The notes: generated by a model from the sequence alone, not told the origin. A stretch of DNA of 64,000 nt from Avena insularis (GCA_023614405.1 CM042689.1:274729533-274793532), one strand, 5' to 3'; shown: positions 12,701-25,205, numbered from the stretch's first letter. A program made the numbers and translations.

Positions 12701-14896
12701 ACACTCACTAAATATAGTTTTAATTAGAACCTCTACATGTTAGTGCTTATCAATTTTCATGTTCGAGGGTTTTCTAGTGTGTTAGGTTGGAGGACACAAA
12801 CGGAAGCACTTGAAGTTACGCGCAAGGTATGAAGTTAGGATTCTTTTTTTTATTTTGCTCAGGGCTTTAGGTATGTGTACTAGTTAACCTCATAAGTCAC
12901 TGCAGAGATGATGAAAAAGCAAGAGCTAAAGTCACTGCAAGAACCCAGCAAACTAGACCACACATTTGGATTAAGAACAAGAAGTGGCATTACCAAGAAC
13001 CCTGATTGATCAGGGAATGCAGCAAGACACCTTGTCTGGTATTTCAAAGGTGACACGATCCTTTTGAATTCAGCCTATTTCAAGGTAATGAGAATGTCAA
13101 ATATGCAAACAAGACTTACAACATCTGAGAAACATATGTAAATGATCATTGCATTAGCAAACACATGAAATTTAATTGGATGGGACAACCCACAGCAAAT
13201 GATTGCTCTCTTTACTCTTGCGACAGGTCAATAAGAAAATATCTCCTTCACAATTTTTCACTTCCATACCCTTTACTCCAACAAAATGTTCATCAGGCAA
13301 CGAATACAAAGCCAACACCACATGGTTGAGAAGCTTTCAAATCTAAACGACCTTAGAGAATTATCGCAATTTGAATGTTCTAACCTTAAATAAACTAAGA
13401 GAGACAAATCTATTTGCTAATATGGTAACACTATTTAGCAAACCACTTAAAACATTGAAGAATGCCAATTTAACAATGCTTATAATGGAAATCTGCCTAC
13501 TAGGGTAAGTCTATTTCAAATGATTTCATTGCATGCCATATCCAACAGAAACAGTGGAAATGGTGTTAGAAAAGGCCAGAAACAACATACTTGGACACCA
13601 AAAAGTAGTAGCTAGCAATGGAGTTAGGAAACAGAATGTGTAAACAGTATACAATAATGATTGGTTAAAATAAAGTGTGTACAAATCCAGTGCATCCATA
13701 ACCAGATATAACCTAGAACATCTGTATCATACAAAAAGAGACATAACTTACCTGTGGATTCTGCAGATTGAAGATAACTACGTTGCGGTCAGCAGTGCCA
13801 ACAGCCATTAGAGGATAACTAAGTGAGAGAGCATAGCAGCGCTCCGGAAGTTGCTGAACATGTGCTGGCTGAGCTTGTCGAAGGTCCCAGTACCTTAATT
13901 AACATAAGTTTAGAGGGGGGATATTGTTAGCAATGATGTTAATAAATAGGCTTTGTTGGTCCACTGTGTGTGTAAGTATGTCAGCATTAGGCAAACAAAG
14001 TTCATTACAAAATATCTAACTGGACATTGCATCAACATCTAGTAATCTGTTGTTATGATGCAATATATCAAATGCAATGCAACATTGGACAGCACCACAT
14101 TGATTCAGAGCTAAATCTAGAAGAATCAATGGGACTTGATGGTTGTGTCCATTTGATCACCTCAAAGTTTTATCCCAGCTCCCACTGACAAGAAGATTCA
14201 TCTGTGGAATCCATGCGAGTTCTTTGATGGGTGCCTCATGTCCTGACAAGGCCGTGGGCTGCCCGCCAGACAGCAATGGCCACACCTTAACCACTTTGTC
14301 ACAACCTCCTGAGAAAACTGTAGTTCCATCATCCTTCCACGCTGAGCACAGAACCTACAACAAATAACCAACATATTGGTCAAACAATGCAGATGTAGCA
14401 GTTCCGTGAAGGCCAAAACTGAAGATCCGCGTTGCCCTAATATAATCAAATGATAAGAAGAACCACAGTACCGGCATATCGTGTGAAATCGACGCCTTCG
14501 CCTGGCATTGGCCGCCAGGCTGGACCTCCCAGCACCGAACCTGCATCCGAAACCAAACAGCCAATCGCATCTCAAGTATTTCACTCGCCGATTCACCGAA
14601 ACAGAAAATAATTATCTGCGCGCATAAGGCAGTGCCGGCGGCGGCGGGCTCACCTGGTTGTCCCAGGAGGTGGCGATGAGGTGGTTCGCCTTGGAGCTGA
14701 AGCTGAGGCTGGAAACCGAGTCTCCGGGGGCCGGATTCACCTGCACAGAACGAAGGAAACCCTCGATCGAATCGGCCCGTACAGAAAGGTTTTCGTCATT
14801 TTAGACAAAGGGGGGCAGGCAGTGGCGACGCGCACGCACCTCGAGGGATTTGTTGGGGTTGGGGTTGGCTGCGCCGGCGGCGTTGAAGCTCGCCAT
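9707..14896 (-). CDS. RAE1: RAE1 mRNA export factor (WD40 protein), 11 exons, 343 aa, intact
   Basis: RAE1/Gle2 is a nuclear-pore-associated WD40 beta-propeller used in mRNA export and in spindle/checkpoint functions. Coding exons, 5' to 3' on the minus strand: 14896-14840, 14740-14654, 14540-14472, 14354-14161, 13893-13752, 13074-12994, 12239-12111, 11900-11823, 11111-11040, 10248-10168, 9748-9707. Every intron is GT-AG and all phases agree, giving 343 codons plus TAA; Arabidopsis RAE1 is about 350 aa. The start, [19 protein letters not shown], matches the family N-terminus. Propeller motifs are ATSWDNQ (res. 42-48), FSGGCDK (85-91), [11 protein letters not shown] (129-139), [12 protein letters not shown] (211-222) and [12 protein letters not shown] (261-272). 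The protein ends GKPRTGKK. No stop or frameshift is visible, so this is the only convincing functional host gene in the window. Intron 9 carries a MITE. Confidence 0.97.
10486..10771. mobile_element. Harbinger-type MITE in RAE1 intron 9
   Basis: Terminal inverted repeats AAGGTCGTTTGGCATCCA (left) and TGGATACCAAACGACCTT (right) differ at one position. The element is flanked by a 3-bp TTA duplication (10483-10485 and 10772-10774), as expected for PIF/Harbinger elements. It is 286 bp and non-coding. It sits inside the intron 11039-10249, away from both splice sites. Confidence 0.85.
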
Positions 14897-15240
14897 TGGG
14901 GTTCGGAGTGTTGGGCGAATTTGGGGAGGAAGAGAGGGAAGGAGGCGGGCGGGGTTCGGTTCGGGGGTTTCTGGGCAGGGTTTTGGTTTTAAGGCAGGTC
15001 AGTCGCGTGGGATCGACGCCCAAATCAGGAAGCGGCCGGGTCGCGTGGGGTGGACGCCGCAAATGCTATTTGCCGCTTAACGCGGCGCGTTTTGCTCGCG
15101 CCGAACTCAGTGTTCGGCTCTGGGCCAGGCCCATTTCTATGTTCGCTTATGTTTCTATGGCGCTGCGCTCACAACAACAGGCTAGTGCCGTTCCGCCTAG
15201 TAAAACAGGCCGCGACGTCGGTGCATAGCAACCGGTCTGA
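14897..15240 (-). promoter_or_regulatory. RAE1 5' UTR and proximal promoter region
   Basis: GC-rich sequence directly upstream of the RAE1 ATG (14896-14894), read on the minus strand. No clear TATA box is seen, as is common for housekeeping genes. The region ends where the inverted-repeat structure begins, about 350 bp from the start codon, so the upstream promoter must overlap transposon-derived DNA. The transcription start cannot be set from sequence alone. Confidence 0.5.
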
Positions 15241-15249
15241 AAAGTTAAA

Positions 15250-16380
15250 ACTTGACGTAAATTTAAATAAAAATTGGTCTAGGTGTATTGTGTCCTGCTA
15301 AGCACTAAAGAATAAGATTTTTGATTAGCGAGCTCAATTCAAATACGAAAATTTAAAATGTTTTTTAGTTAAACCGTTTGTTCGAATTAAGATTCGTTTT
15401 TACCGTTAGGCTAGTCGTGACGAGATTTTCGAAACTAGATTCATGTTGGTATGTTCCAACAACTTTTTTATGGACCAAAAGTTATCCATTCGTAACATGC
15501 GAGTTATCCATGTATCAGCATGTAAGTTACTTATTCAATAACATGTAAGTTATCCACCATTATAAAATTACGCACAGATGACGTATTAGGAATGAGTAAT
15601 TTTTTTTGTTTATCCACAAGTTACCCATCAGTAATACGAGAGTTATTTACCCACCAAATAACATGTAAGTTATCTATAACTATAAAATTTATTTATATAT
15701 AGAATATAAAAAGTTATTCTAACGGCTCGGACTCGTCGCCCTTCGCCGCTCTCGCAGCGTACGGACAACTCAACCTCGAAAGGCTACCATGTCAAACATT
15801 AAATATATTTTCTTTAAAAGAACTAAATCTAATCTTCTTTTGCATACGATATAAAAAAATGGGGTCTTATGTCCACCACGCGCAACCAGTAATCTAGCGG
15901 CTTGATTTTGGTGTCCGTCGTCACTATCGTGGTATACGGGTGACGAAGCCTCAAGGGGTTTTAAGGTATCGAGTTTTAATCGATCGTCAACGCTAACGCA
16001 TTAATGGCAATGAAGTCGCAGTACCCTAACACCTAGACTGTTGCGTTCCAATTAAACTTACTCAACATGTATGCAAGAGCGTCTCTACCCAACATGTTCA
16101 TATAGTGGATAACTTATGTGTTATTGGGTGGATAACTTACATATTATGGCATGGATAACTCACGTATTTGGCACGTATTTGGGGTGGATAACTTTTTGGT
16201 TTAAAAAAATTTCCTCGAAACATATCAACATGGGATCTAGTTTTGAAGATCTCGTCGCGACTAGTCCAACGGTGAAACGGATTTTAAATCAGATAATCGA
16301 TTTGATCTACAAGACATTTAAATTTTTTGATATGATTCTATGTTGGCTGGGAGCACGCGTTCACACCTCCTGCCAAGTTT
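15250..16380. repeat. Long imperfect inverted repeat (foldback- or MULE-like) upstream of RAE1
   Basis: The left arm (about 15300-15720) and right arm (about 16090-16340) are inverted copies. Left CTAGTCGTGACGAGATTTTCG pairs with right CGAGATCTTCAAAACTAG and CGTCGCGACTAG on the other strand. Left AAGTTATCCA-type repeats pair with right TGGATAACTT-type repeats (16114, 16131, 16153, 16186). The unpaired centre (about 15720-16080) contains no ORF of note. Terminal sequences and target-site duplications were not resolved, so the class (foldback, MULE or the end of a larger element) is open. Confidence 0.65.
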
Positions 16381-16399
16381 TGCAAATCAGCAACAGGTC

Positions 16400-17865
16400 T
16401 GAGAGTGGAATTTCCGTCTAGATTTAGACCGGTCGGTACACGTCCAAACCAGCGAGCTCACATCCATCGTTGGATTTGCATCGAACGGAGGCGGACAAAC
16501 CCGCGCGGTGGGTGGAGGTTTAATGCGCGCACACCTGATCTGGACATCCCCTACATCTGGGCCCCACTCGTCATCGTCTCCCACCCCTCCCACTTCTCCC
16601 GGCCGTTTCGGGTATTGCGCTGCCCCCTACCCTTCTTCTCCGATGATTTCTAGAGTGGTACGACAGTTCTCGCCCGATTCCCGTCGATTTTGTTTTCCCT
16701 TGTTGCCGCCGACGCGTCGACTCCCTCCAGGTGCGCTCGGAGGTTCGTTCCTCCTCCGATTTCTCTCCATGACTGCTCCAACCCTTCTCCTCTCTTCTAC
16801 CCTATTTCCGGCGGTTCCATTTCCATCGGTTTTATTGTCGGCGTTGATTCCGGTTGGTCCTATAGTTTAGGGTTGCTTGGAAGTTGTAATGTGTGTGATA
16901 TGCCCCTTGATTTCGATGCGCTCCTTCATGCTTGAACCCCCCGTTTTTGAAATGGTTTGAGTACCGCCCCTTGATTCCCTTTGGTCTATAGTTTTGAGTA
17001 TTGTCCCCTAACCAGATCTACTACGTGTGATGTAGTTATGATGTTCCGATGATGTATCCATGTGAGTCGTTTTCCCCATGATCTAATCACTAATCTCCCT
17101 GTGCTGCCTCTTGTGATTTAATCTATGATAAATTCTATTTTAACTGGGTTAGATTTTATAGGATTCCTTGATATCAATAGCACTAGTCATGGATAACATT
17201 GCATAGGATTTCTTGATAACAACAGATCTATCCATGGGTAACATTGGAAAGGATCTCTTGATAACAAAAGTACTAGTCATGTATGTGCTAACTTTTGTTT
17301 ATAAAGTGGGTAAGATTGTATAGGATTCCTTGATAATAATAGCACTATCCATGGGTAACATTGAATAATATTCATTGATTACAATAGTACTAGACATGTA
17401 TCTGTTTAAAATTTGGTTTATGATATGTTGGTAATTTTTGAGCAAAGTGCATGATAATATATGTGTAACGGTATGGGTAACTTGTGTACTGATGGCATGA
17501 TAACATTATACTAGTTGGGGTGCCCATGACAAATTATTTATAAATCATGATGCACCGCTCTGAATGTTTTAGGCTTTTGAAATTAGGATTTCTTGATAAA
17601 AATAGCACTAGCGATGAGTAACATTGGAGAGGATCCTTTGATAACAACAGTACTAGTCATGTATCTGCTAACTTTTTGTTTATGTTTTGTTAGTAACTTT
17701 TAAGCAAAGTGCATGATAATATATGTGCACTGGTATGGATAACTTATGTCTTGTTGGTATGATAACATTAGATTGCCTAGGTGTAATGTTTGTGTGTACC
17801 ATTGTGTTTTTTGTGGTTGAGTTTTGTATTTATGTTTTCATTACAAATTGTTTGTAGTGGCCACG
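16400..17865 (+). promoter_or_regulatory. Presumed promoter, leader and first intron of the split pseudogene
   Basis: 16400-16900 is GC-rich and leader-like. 16990-17857 is AT-rich and intron-like, ending in a good acceptor (TTGTTTGTAG) just before the ATG at 17866. The ORF-sized stretches in 16400-16930 show no family resemblance and are treated as non-coding. Confidence 0.4.
17155..17775 (+). repeat. Degenerate tandem and direct repeats in the first intron
   Basis: Units of about 45-60 bp built on GGATTTCTTGATAACAA and CATGGGTAACATTGG recur at 17158, 17207, 17250, 17318 and 17587. A larger block is duplicated: 17250-17510 resembles 17630-17775, including AAGTGCATGATAATATATGTG at about 17445 and 17707. 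The units carry the same GGTAAC/GATAAC core found in the later introns of this gene. Confidence 0.7.
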
Positions 17866-18198
17866 ATGCCAAGAAAACGGAAGGCTGTTGGTGATGTTGT
17901 CGAGGGTGATTGGGTGAAAAACAGTCTACCCGTAAACGTAACAGGGGCATCTCCTTGTGCTGTGACCAGTTTATTGGAATTTTTATCAAATGAATAGAAG
18001 GCAGCAATTAAAGCAATGGAGCTTGACAGTTTGCTAGATATCAAGTGCTCATCACTGCACGACGTAGTTATGACTTGATTTGCTAGTTTATATGACAAGA
18101 ACACACATGAATTTGTTATGCCGGGTCGAGGAAGGATACCCCTTAATGAGGATACTATATTCAGTTGTTTAGGGTTGACGCTTGGTGAAGAACCGGTC
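17866..18198 (+). pseudogene. Split gene, segment 1 (start codon and N-terminal domain)
   Basis: The reading starts MPRKRKAVGDVVEGDWV and runs through TSLLEFLSNE, then LLDIKCSSLHDVVMT and HEFVMPGRGRIPLNEDTIF, ending GLTLGEEPV at a retrotransposon junction. Two in-frame stops are present: TAG at 17995-17997, probably from CAG, and TGA at 18076-18078, probably from TGG. The pattern (short basic start, LLxIKC, GRGxIPLxxxxxxxxLGL) resembles large grass gene families, often transposon-associated, that have a DUF1985-like N-terminal region and sometimes a C-terminal Ulp1-type protease. That is a family impression only; no protease is seen here. The gene is interrupted after codon 111 by the solo LTR. 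Confidence 0.7.
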
Positions 18199-21100
18199 TG
18201 TAACATCCCAAAAATACTAAACTTGGATCATCAAACTCTAATCCTCAAAATTAGGGTTAACAAAAACTTTTCTAAATAAAATTATGAAAGCATGTATATG
18301 TGTATGCATTGCATTTGAAATTCTTTTGAACCAACTTGTTTGTGTGTTCCTTTGCTTGTAAATGGATGCTTAGTTGAAATAAACATCATCTAAACATTTC
18401 CCACACTTTTCCCAAAGACAAGTAAATCAAAACAAATAAAATAAAGGAATGGTCATTTTGACCAATTTAACTCCCATGCCTACTTTGGCTATCTTAAAAT
18501 TTTAGAACCTAACAGAAACTTTTCTGGATCTTTGCACCCCTTTTTTGTACTCATAACAAAGTATCAAGACCCACTTTGTGATCATCCAGAAACTTTCAAA
18601 TACATGGTTTAAATGACAATTCAAAATTGAATCTTTATCATATGGGAAGATCCCACTTTTTCAAAAACCACTCAAACAAGCTCAACTTTCAAAACCCAAG
18701 CATCTGCAGACTCACCAGCACCAACCTAGCACACCTATCAAAAATATTTTCAAAATTCAAAACTTGAATTCTTGCGGCCATTTCATCAAACACTTGGCAG
18801 ACACAAATCATCAAAATCGTAAACACTATTGTGAGCGGTGATTGAAGCCTAACTTGTTCCCTCTCTAGCTCACAACCATCTCAGTAGATCATCTAGCAAG
18901 TTAAACCAAACACTAGCCTCACTGTAAGCTGGGCAATGACATCAATGGTGAACAGCCGAAGCTCACGATGCCACCCCAGTGGAGACAGCGAGCTAGGAGA
19001 AGATTTAGTCGTGCCAACCTTGTCTAGGAGGCATCCCACCATCCACCGCCACTCCCTGTCCAACACTCGAACCTTGCCAACCCCTGGACCACACGCACGG
19101 ACCGTGCCTAGCTCGCCGACAAGAATCGTGCGAGAGCATGTGCGAGCGCCACGCCGACCGAAGCCCACAGGCCGCTTCGCGCCCTAAGCGTGCATACATG
19201 ATCGCCACCGACTCAGGAGACCGCCAGACATCCCCGTTCGCCGCCCCATGCCGCCTGACCACCGCCGCCATCGAAGACGCCTGCCTTGAGCATCGCGCGT
19301 TCCAGACCAAACCGCACCGCCCCTACACGCGCATTAAAGCTATAGAGCATCGCCAGGAGACCACCAAGCGATCGCTACCGCCGGCCATGCCTCTAGCAGC
19401 CCGTAGCCATGTCGCCACCGTCGCCTGCCCATCCCGTCTGGTCTCGTCGTCCCGACTATAAATAGAGGCCACCCTCGGCCGAATTGAGCACACCATCTCA
19501 CTCCCCTCTCCTCACTGACCATTCCACCTCGTTTCTGGAGCAAGGCGAGAAGCGCATCGCCAGAATTTCACCGGAGCCCGCCGTTGCTGGAGAAGAAGGG
19601 AGCCAGCGATTGGAGCCGCCCCAGGAGAAGCTGTCGGTACCAGGAGGTTCGCCGTCATCGACTTCGTCGTCCGCCCGCCTCGCCGACCCTCGCTTGAACC
19701 CCGGTGAGCCCCCAACGACCCCACTAGCCTCGCTAGGTTTCTGTCTCGCCGGCGTTGCCCAACGTCGACGATGACCCTCAGTCGTTGGATTAGAACCAGA
19801 TCGAACGCACCACATCGCCCCATACCGTTTCGCACCCCCTGTCTCACTGACACGTGGGGACAACCACTTAAACAGCCTATGAGCGCGCTTAAAGCCGACC
19901 TAGTATCGCTTCGCGCAGCAGCGATTATTTGAATTAAACCTTTTCCATTTTAGTTCAAACACACTTCTGTACCCAGTTTCAAAAATCAACCTAGATCGAT
20001 TCAGTGCACCAAATTGAATGAAACCAATTTTGTTAGAAAGTTCTGGGAATGCTGAATCCAAGCTCGTTGGATTCAAGTCATTTGGATATGTAGATCACCC
20101 TTGGCAAAAATAACAAGGCAGAAGCTTTTCTGCATTCAAACATTTTTCAAATTAAAACCATAATAGCTTTTGAGTTGATTCCAACTCTCAAAAATCACAT
20201 TTAACCATACCTTTCAGAATATATAAAAATATATAGGTTTACTTATAGAAATATTGACCAAGTAATAAAAAGAATGCCACATAGGCATTTCTAGCCACTT
20301 TAATTAATTAAAATAAAAGAGTAAAACCTTATTAAATTGTGACACCACTTTAAAACACATTCCCATGAACTAAAATATGTGGTGATGACATGTGTCAACA
20401 TGATACCATGTTTGGTTTGGAGAATATTAAATCTTAAGTAGTTTTTCAATGAGTAGAAATTACTTTTCTAAAAATAAAAGGAATTAAACCAAACTTTAAT
20501 CTTGTAATGTTAGTGATGATGTTAGATCATCTATAGGACCCTTTTGTGTGATGATTGTAAGTAGTTAAGTATTGTTTGGTGATTGTGTACATCGTATTTA
20601 TTTATAGACGCTAGTACCGACCAAGGATACGAGGAGGAAGGAGGATACTACGAAGAAGAATCCGAGGAGAACTTCAACCACTGCTCTGCACAAGGCAAGC
20701 CTAATACTACTAGTTGAATGTGCAAGCTAACACTTGCAAGATACCCTACTAATGCAAGCTTATACTGATATTGTGCAAGCTAATGCTTGCAAGCCTTACT
20801 AATCAAGTTGACCTATGCAAGCTACTACTTGCTTGCTACCATGCCACTATATGCCTTAAAGCATATAGGATCATAACCACTTGATAACCCAATCCTAGTT
20901 TTATTTGCAAGTTTATTACTTGATTTCTTTATCAAAGCTCTTACTTAGAGAGTACTGGAATAAATGGTGGATACTAGAAAGATAATTGAAGGTTGCATAA
21001 AGAGCATAAAATTTGGCCTAAGTTAGAAACCTTGATATCATCCTATGATATAAGGTTGTACTTAGTTGAAACTCCACTAGTTTACCACCCCTCACTAGTA

Positions 21101-22281
21101 CTCATCCCCACTTGTAGATGCTAGTGCTAAGCATAAAACTTGATCAAATTTAGATGGGAATACTTGGTGGAAAAATGGTTATGAAAACCTTAGAATGATG
21201 GATCATTCTACTGAGATGTTTTGGACATGTGTTTCCAAACATCAGATGAGTTTTGGTGATGAAAATGTTGAGGCATGAGCCTTAGCCCTTTATAAAACTG
21301 ATGGTTGTCTGGATGCAATACCATTCCAATTTTACCGTACAACCACAATACCCGAGAATTGGGTAGGGCTTGACTGGAAACTTATATACCTTAGTATTAG
21401 TTCCCTCACGGCCAAGGTCTGAGTTGAGGCTACCTTGTGAAGATTATCCACATGCGACCCAAGATGACAGTTGGTCATGGTTGGGAGGCCAAACTCACAG
21501 GAGAGGTGCTTATACTAGGGCGTGTAATTGAAAGGTTAGGATTGATTATCCGCATACTGAGTATGGTGAATTCAGGATTTGTTCCTAACGGATGTATCGA
21601 ATGTTGTGGTGAAAGTGTACAATCTCTGCAGAGTGTCAAACTATTCGAATAGCCGTGTCCGCGGTTATGGACAGTTGGAGTGGCCATACTGTTCTCCCGT
21701 CAGACTTTTCAAAAGACTTGTGAAATAAATTGAGACTTTGACTTGACCACAACAGGGTTGTGGCATGAGATACAAGTTCCCACTTAGGTGTTATAAAACC
21801 TTAACTAGCATTTGTTGCTTCCAAACTTAGTAGAGATAAATCTGGCTTTTGCAAAACAACCCTAGAGCCTAGTGTCCTATTACCAAAAACCCTTTTACTT
21901 GTTAGTATTAGTTTGCGAGTACTTAAAGAGTACTCATGGCTTTGTCCACAGCTATTCCATGGCTGGACTATGAAGAGGAGTACCTGGAAGATGGACCCCA
22001 GGAAGGTTACGACAACTAGGATCATCTCCCATCGTCAGCATTGCCTGTGACCCCGAAGATGGAGCTTCGCCTATGCTACCGTTATTATTACGTATTCCGC
22101 TGTTTGAAGTTGTATTAAGAACTGGATCATGAGATCCCTATTTGTGTAAGAACTTATGTACAGTTTGTAATGGATGATGTACTATGGTATCCAATTCTGT
22201 TATGTCTCGCAAAAATGGTAATCCTGGGATTGCGATGTATGGCATAACAGGCATCTAGGATTAAAAATCCGGGTGTTGACA
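18199..22281 (+). mobile_element. Solo LTR of a long-LTR gypsy element (4083 bp), TSD CGGTC
   Basis: Starts TGTAACATCCCAAAAATAC and ends AAATCCGGGTGTTGACA. It is flanked by identical 5-bp duplications CGGTC (18194-18198 and 22282-22286). No second LTR, PBS or pol lies between, so this is a solo LTR left after LTR-LTR recombination. It has a GC-rich leader (18940-19860) with TATAAATAG at 19457-19465, which shows the plus orientation. Removing it rejoins the coding text of the split gene (GAAGAACCGGTC to CCATATTATG). Short ORFs in the GC-rich leader are not supported as genes. Confidence 0.9.
19457..19465 (+). promoter_or_regulatory. TATA box of the solo LTR
   Basis: TATAAATAG followed by a GC-rich leader, in the position expected for the LTR U3/R promoter. 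Confidence 0.55.
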
Positions 22282-22286
22282 CGGTC

Positions 22287-23604
22287 CCATATTATGCATC
22301 CACAAATTCAGGGTGCCCTTGCCCCTATTGTTTTTCCTGATGATGGTGGCACCCCTTTGAGAACTCGAGTTTTTGAAATCTTGAGGATATGAATTCATAT
22401 GGCGATGAGCAAGCAAGTATATGTCATGTACATTGTGTACACACTTCTGTCACCGACCACCCGGAACCATGTTTGCCATAAGTGCTACCCTATCATGGTT
22501 AGTTTCTCTTGTCGTGTCTGTTCTTTTTAATATCTGTCTTGGTTGGTAACTTATATGTTATTGTGTTGATAAATTTCTGTTTGTTGTGATGATAACCAGT
22601 GTGTTATAGGGGTGGTAACATTTTTGTTTTAGGTTTGTGGTGGTGTGTAACATATGCATAAGTTTTGATGTTATGTTGGTAGCTTCTTTTCCATTATCTA
22701 ATTTCAGCACAACATTGGAAATGTGTCCAAGTTATAGTGGTGCAAATTTGTCGTTGACCAACTGCACGAGGAGCTTTATAATGGTACTCATACGCAAGAT
22801 TGCCTTTTTCTCTTGCAGGTACACATTGTTGTTTTTAAATTGTTTCAATATTACCTTCTATATTCAAATTTGTTTTATGTTTTAGTTAGTGTATTGATTG
22901 TATTCTTTTCTGGTTTTTTAATTTTTTTTGTAGCTGCTTTATGTTGACTCACTTGATGTTAGCGGGTTGGATATTGATTTGCCGGAAGGGCGGTATGCTG
23001 TGAACATATGGTCAAGAGAGCTAATTGATCAAGTGTTGAAGGCTGATCTACAGAATGATGGAAAGGGATATGGAAAGCTGGAGCTAGGTTATACATTTTT
23101 GTAACATATGGGTTTTATGTTGTGGATAACTTTTATGTTTAAGGGTTGGTAACATTTTATAAAACTACTTGATCATATTCAGTATAAACAGTGGGTAACT
23201 TATGTGTTTATTGGGTGCTAACATGTAGGTCACAATGTGAGTAAGGTGGGTAATATGTAGAAAACTGGTTGATCACATTTGCTAATTCTGTATTTTTTGT
23301 TTGTGCAGTTGAAACCTCGACATGGCATAAGCTTTGGACTTTTTGGTGGTGCCCAAGGGTTCAACAAATGTTTTGACACTTGCGCAGACCCTAGTTGTTC
23401 AAATGAGGTAAGATTTTAGGATGTTGATATTATACTGATCTTTTTTGGTCATGTTACTTTGTTTGCTTTTGTTTTCTAAATGTTTGTGTTGTTTCTTTTC
23501 TTTTTCTTTGTGCAGCAAAAGTCATAGATGTCGAATCTTGTTGGTAGTTTTGCATCTGGTATTTTTGGTTTAATGAGTACGCTTGTGCAAGGCTTGACGG
23601 CGTT
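22287..23604 (+). pseudogene. Split gene, segment 2 (middle exons)
   Basis: Exon-like blocks separated by GT-AG introns. First, 22287-22498 reads PIVFPDDGGTPLRTRVFEIL then VYTLLSPTTRNHVCHKCYP, after a frameshift near 22310 and with an in-frame TGA. Second, about 22708-22818 reads WCKFVVDQLHEELYNGTH after an in-frame TAG. Third, about 22934-23085 reads LLYVDSLDVSGLDIDLPEG then YAVNIWSRELIDQVLKADLQ. Fourth, 23310-23406 reads LKPRHGISFGLFGGAQGF then CFDTCADPSCSNE. Fifth, 23517-23604 reads MSNLVGSFASGIFGL after a stop. These exons continue segment 1. Intron sequences carry repeated GGTAACTT/GGATAACTT words (22542, 23123, 23190). The last exon is cut at 23605 by a large LTR insertion. Confidence 0.65.
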
Positions 23605-24728
23605 TGTAACATCCCAGCATTAGATCTTAGAAATAAGCTGAACACAGATGTGTGCATTGCATTCATGCATAGAAAATCCGAATAATTTCCACACTTTTAA
23701 ATATAAAAAAACCTGTCAAAGTGTTTGAAGCTTCTCTCAACTTGATGGAATTGAAGTAGATCATCAAGTTGACTGCGATAAGTTTCAATATGACCTTTGC
23801 TAAAACCTTATTTTGGGTAAGGGAGATTTGATCTAAGGGTAGATCAAATGTAATAAATGTTTAACCCTAATACATTACTTAATGATTTATATTTGATGCT
23901 TAAGTAATCATATCCTAGTATTCAATATACAACTCATGAATACCAAGTTATAAACATAACTTAAGTAATAGGAATGCAACAACTAAATCTTGATCTATCT
24001 TAACCCCATCTACTTATACCATGAGTATCATGGTAATACCTAACCCTACTTCTTTAGTGAGATTGAGTAGGAAAGAAACCAAATCCAGATCATTCACCAT
24101 ATATCTTTTTGTCCATACCAATCTTTACCATTCCTATTGGAATCATATTCCAATATCTGTTGTTCATCAATATTGAGTAATCAACTATTGATTCACCAAC
24201 TCTTAATCTATCAAATCTTGACCACATCATAGCATCCCCTTAAGGCCTATAAAGAAAGAAGTAAAAAGAGGTAAATAGTAATGCTAGATTTGAATATCAT
24301 TTATAATATGGGAGAGTTGGAAAAGAATAAGATCCATATGATAATTGATGGAGTTAACTCACTCCTGAAATGATAGAAGAGTTACTGGAATATATAATTA
24401 TATGGTAATAAAGAAGATTACAAGGATGAATCCTGAAGATAGTTACCAGGAGTAGTCCTATTGGATCAAGTAGGTATAGTCAATGAATTATATCTCTTAA
24501 TCCAATAGAGCTAAATAGAAGATAATTATAATACAACTATAATGGTGTATGGATGGAAGCCTTGTTTAGCCAACTAGAAACCTGAACCATAAAGGATCAA
24601 AGGATTATAATGACCATACCTTATTCACCAAGATTGAATGCTTATATCATGTATAAGTGACATTGGTGGATAGAACATGATTAAACCCTAATATAGATAT
24701 ATTATCCTAGATTAGTTATTACAAGTTA

Positions 24729-25205
24729 TGTTGTGGGAATGACCACGGCAGATGCTGCAATCGGCAGCGAGTAGTAGAACATGGGGCAAGGGCGGCCAGC
24801 CATCTGCGGTGCGAGATGAGGGCGGAGACACAAGGATTTACCAGTTCGGCCCCAAGGTAAAGACCTACTCGCTAGATTGTATTATGGTGGAAGTACAATG
24901 GGCGGCTCGGCTAGGCAGCGAGTCGCTTGGGTGGATGATGGAACGTATCCTCTACACGCCCTCTAGGGAGGTTTATATAGACTCACCCCCTAGGGTTTAC
25001 AGATCTCAACCGAATCAGTTAAGGTTTCAGCAATCGTTTAACCTAATCCGACTAGGCCTATCTACGCTCCTGGGCCTTCAGCTTCCAGTTGCTCGAGTCC
25101 ACGCCAGGTCTTGATCCAGTCGCTGTTACCGTAGGCCCATTCGCAGGCGCCTGGGCCAGTCGGAAACATCCTGCTCGGTATACCCCGGTATGCATATCCC
25201 CATCA
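24729..25205 (-). repeat. 3' LTR of the Tat-type element
   Basis: 477 bp, TGTTGTGGGAATGACC to GCATATCCCCATCA. The minus-strand TATATAAA is at 24979-24972. It differs from the other LTR mainly by small clustered indels in GC-rich spots (for example near 24803 and 24900). Confidence 0.85.

Noticed and set aside
16116..16421. 101-aa ORF upstream of the split gene
   Set aside because: It is made of GGATAACTT repeats and the right arm of the inverted repeat; no protein family resemblance.
18893..19863. Several 70-120 aa ORFs on both strands
   Set aside because: They lie in the GC-rich leader of a solo LTR; composition explains them and no domain is seen.
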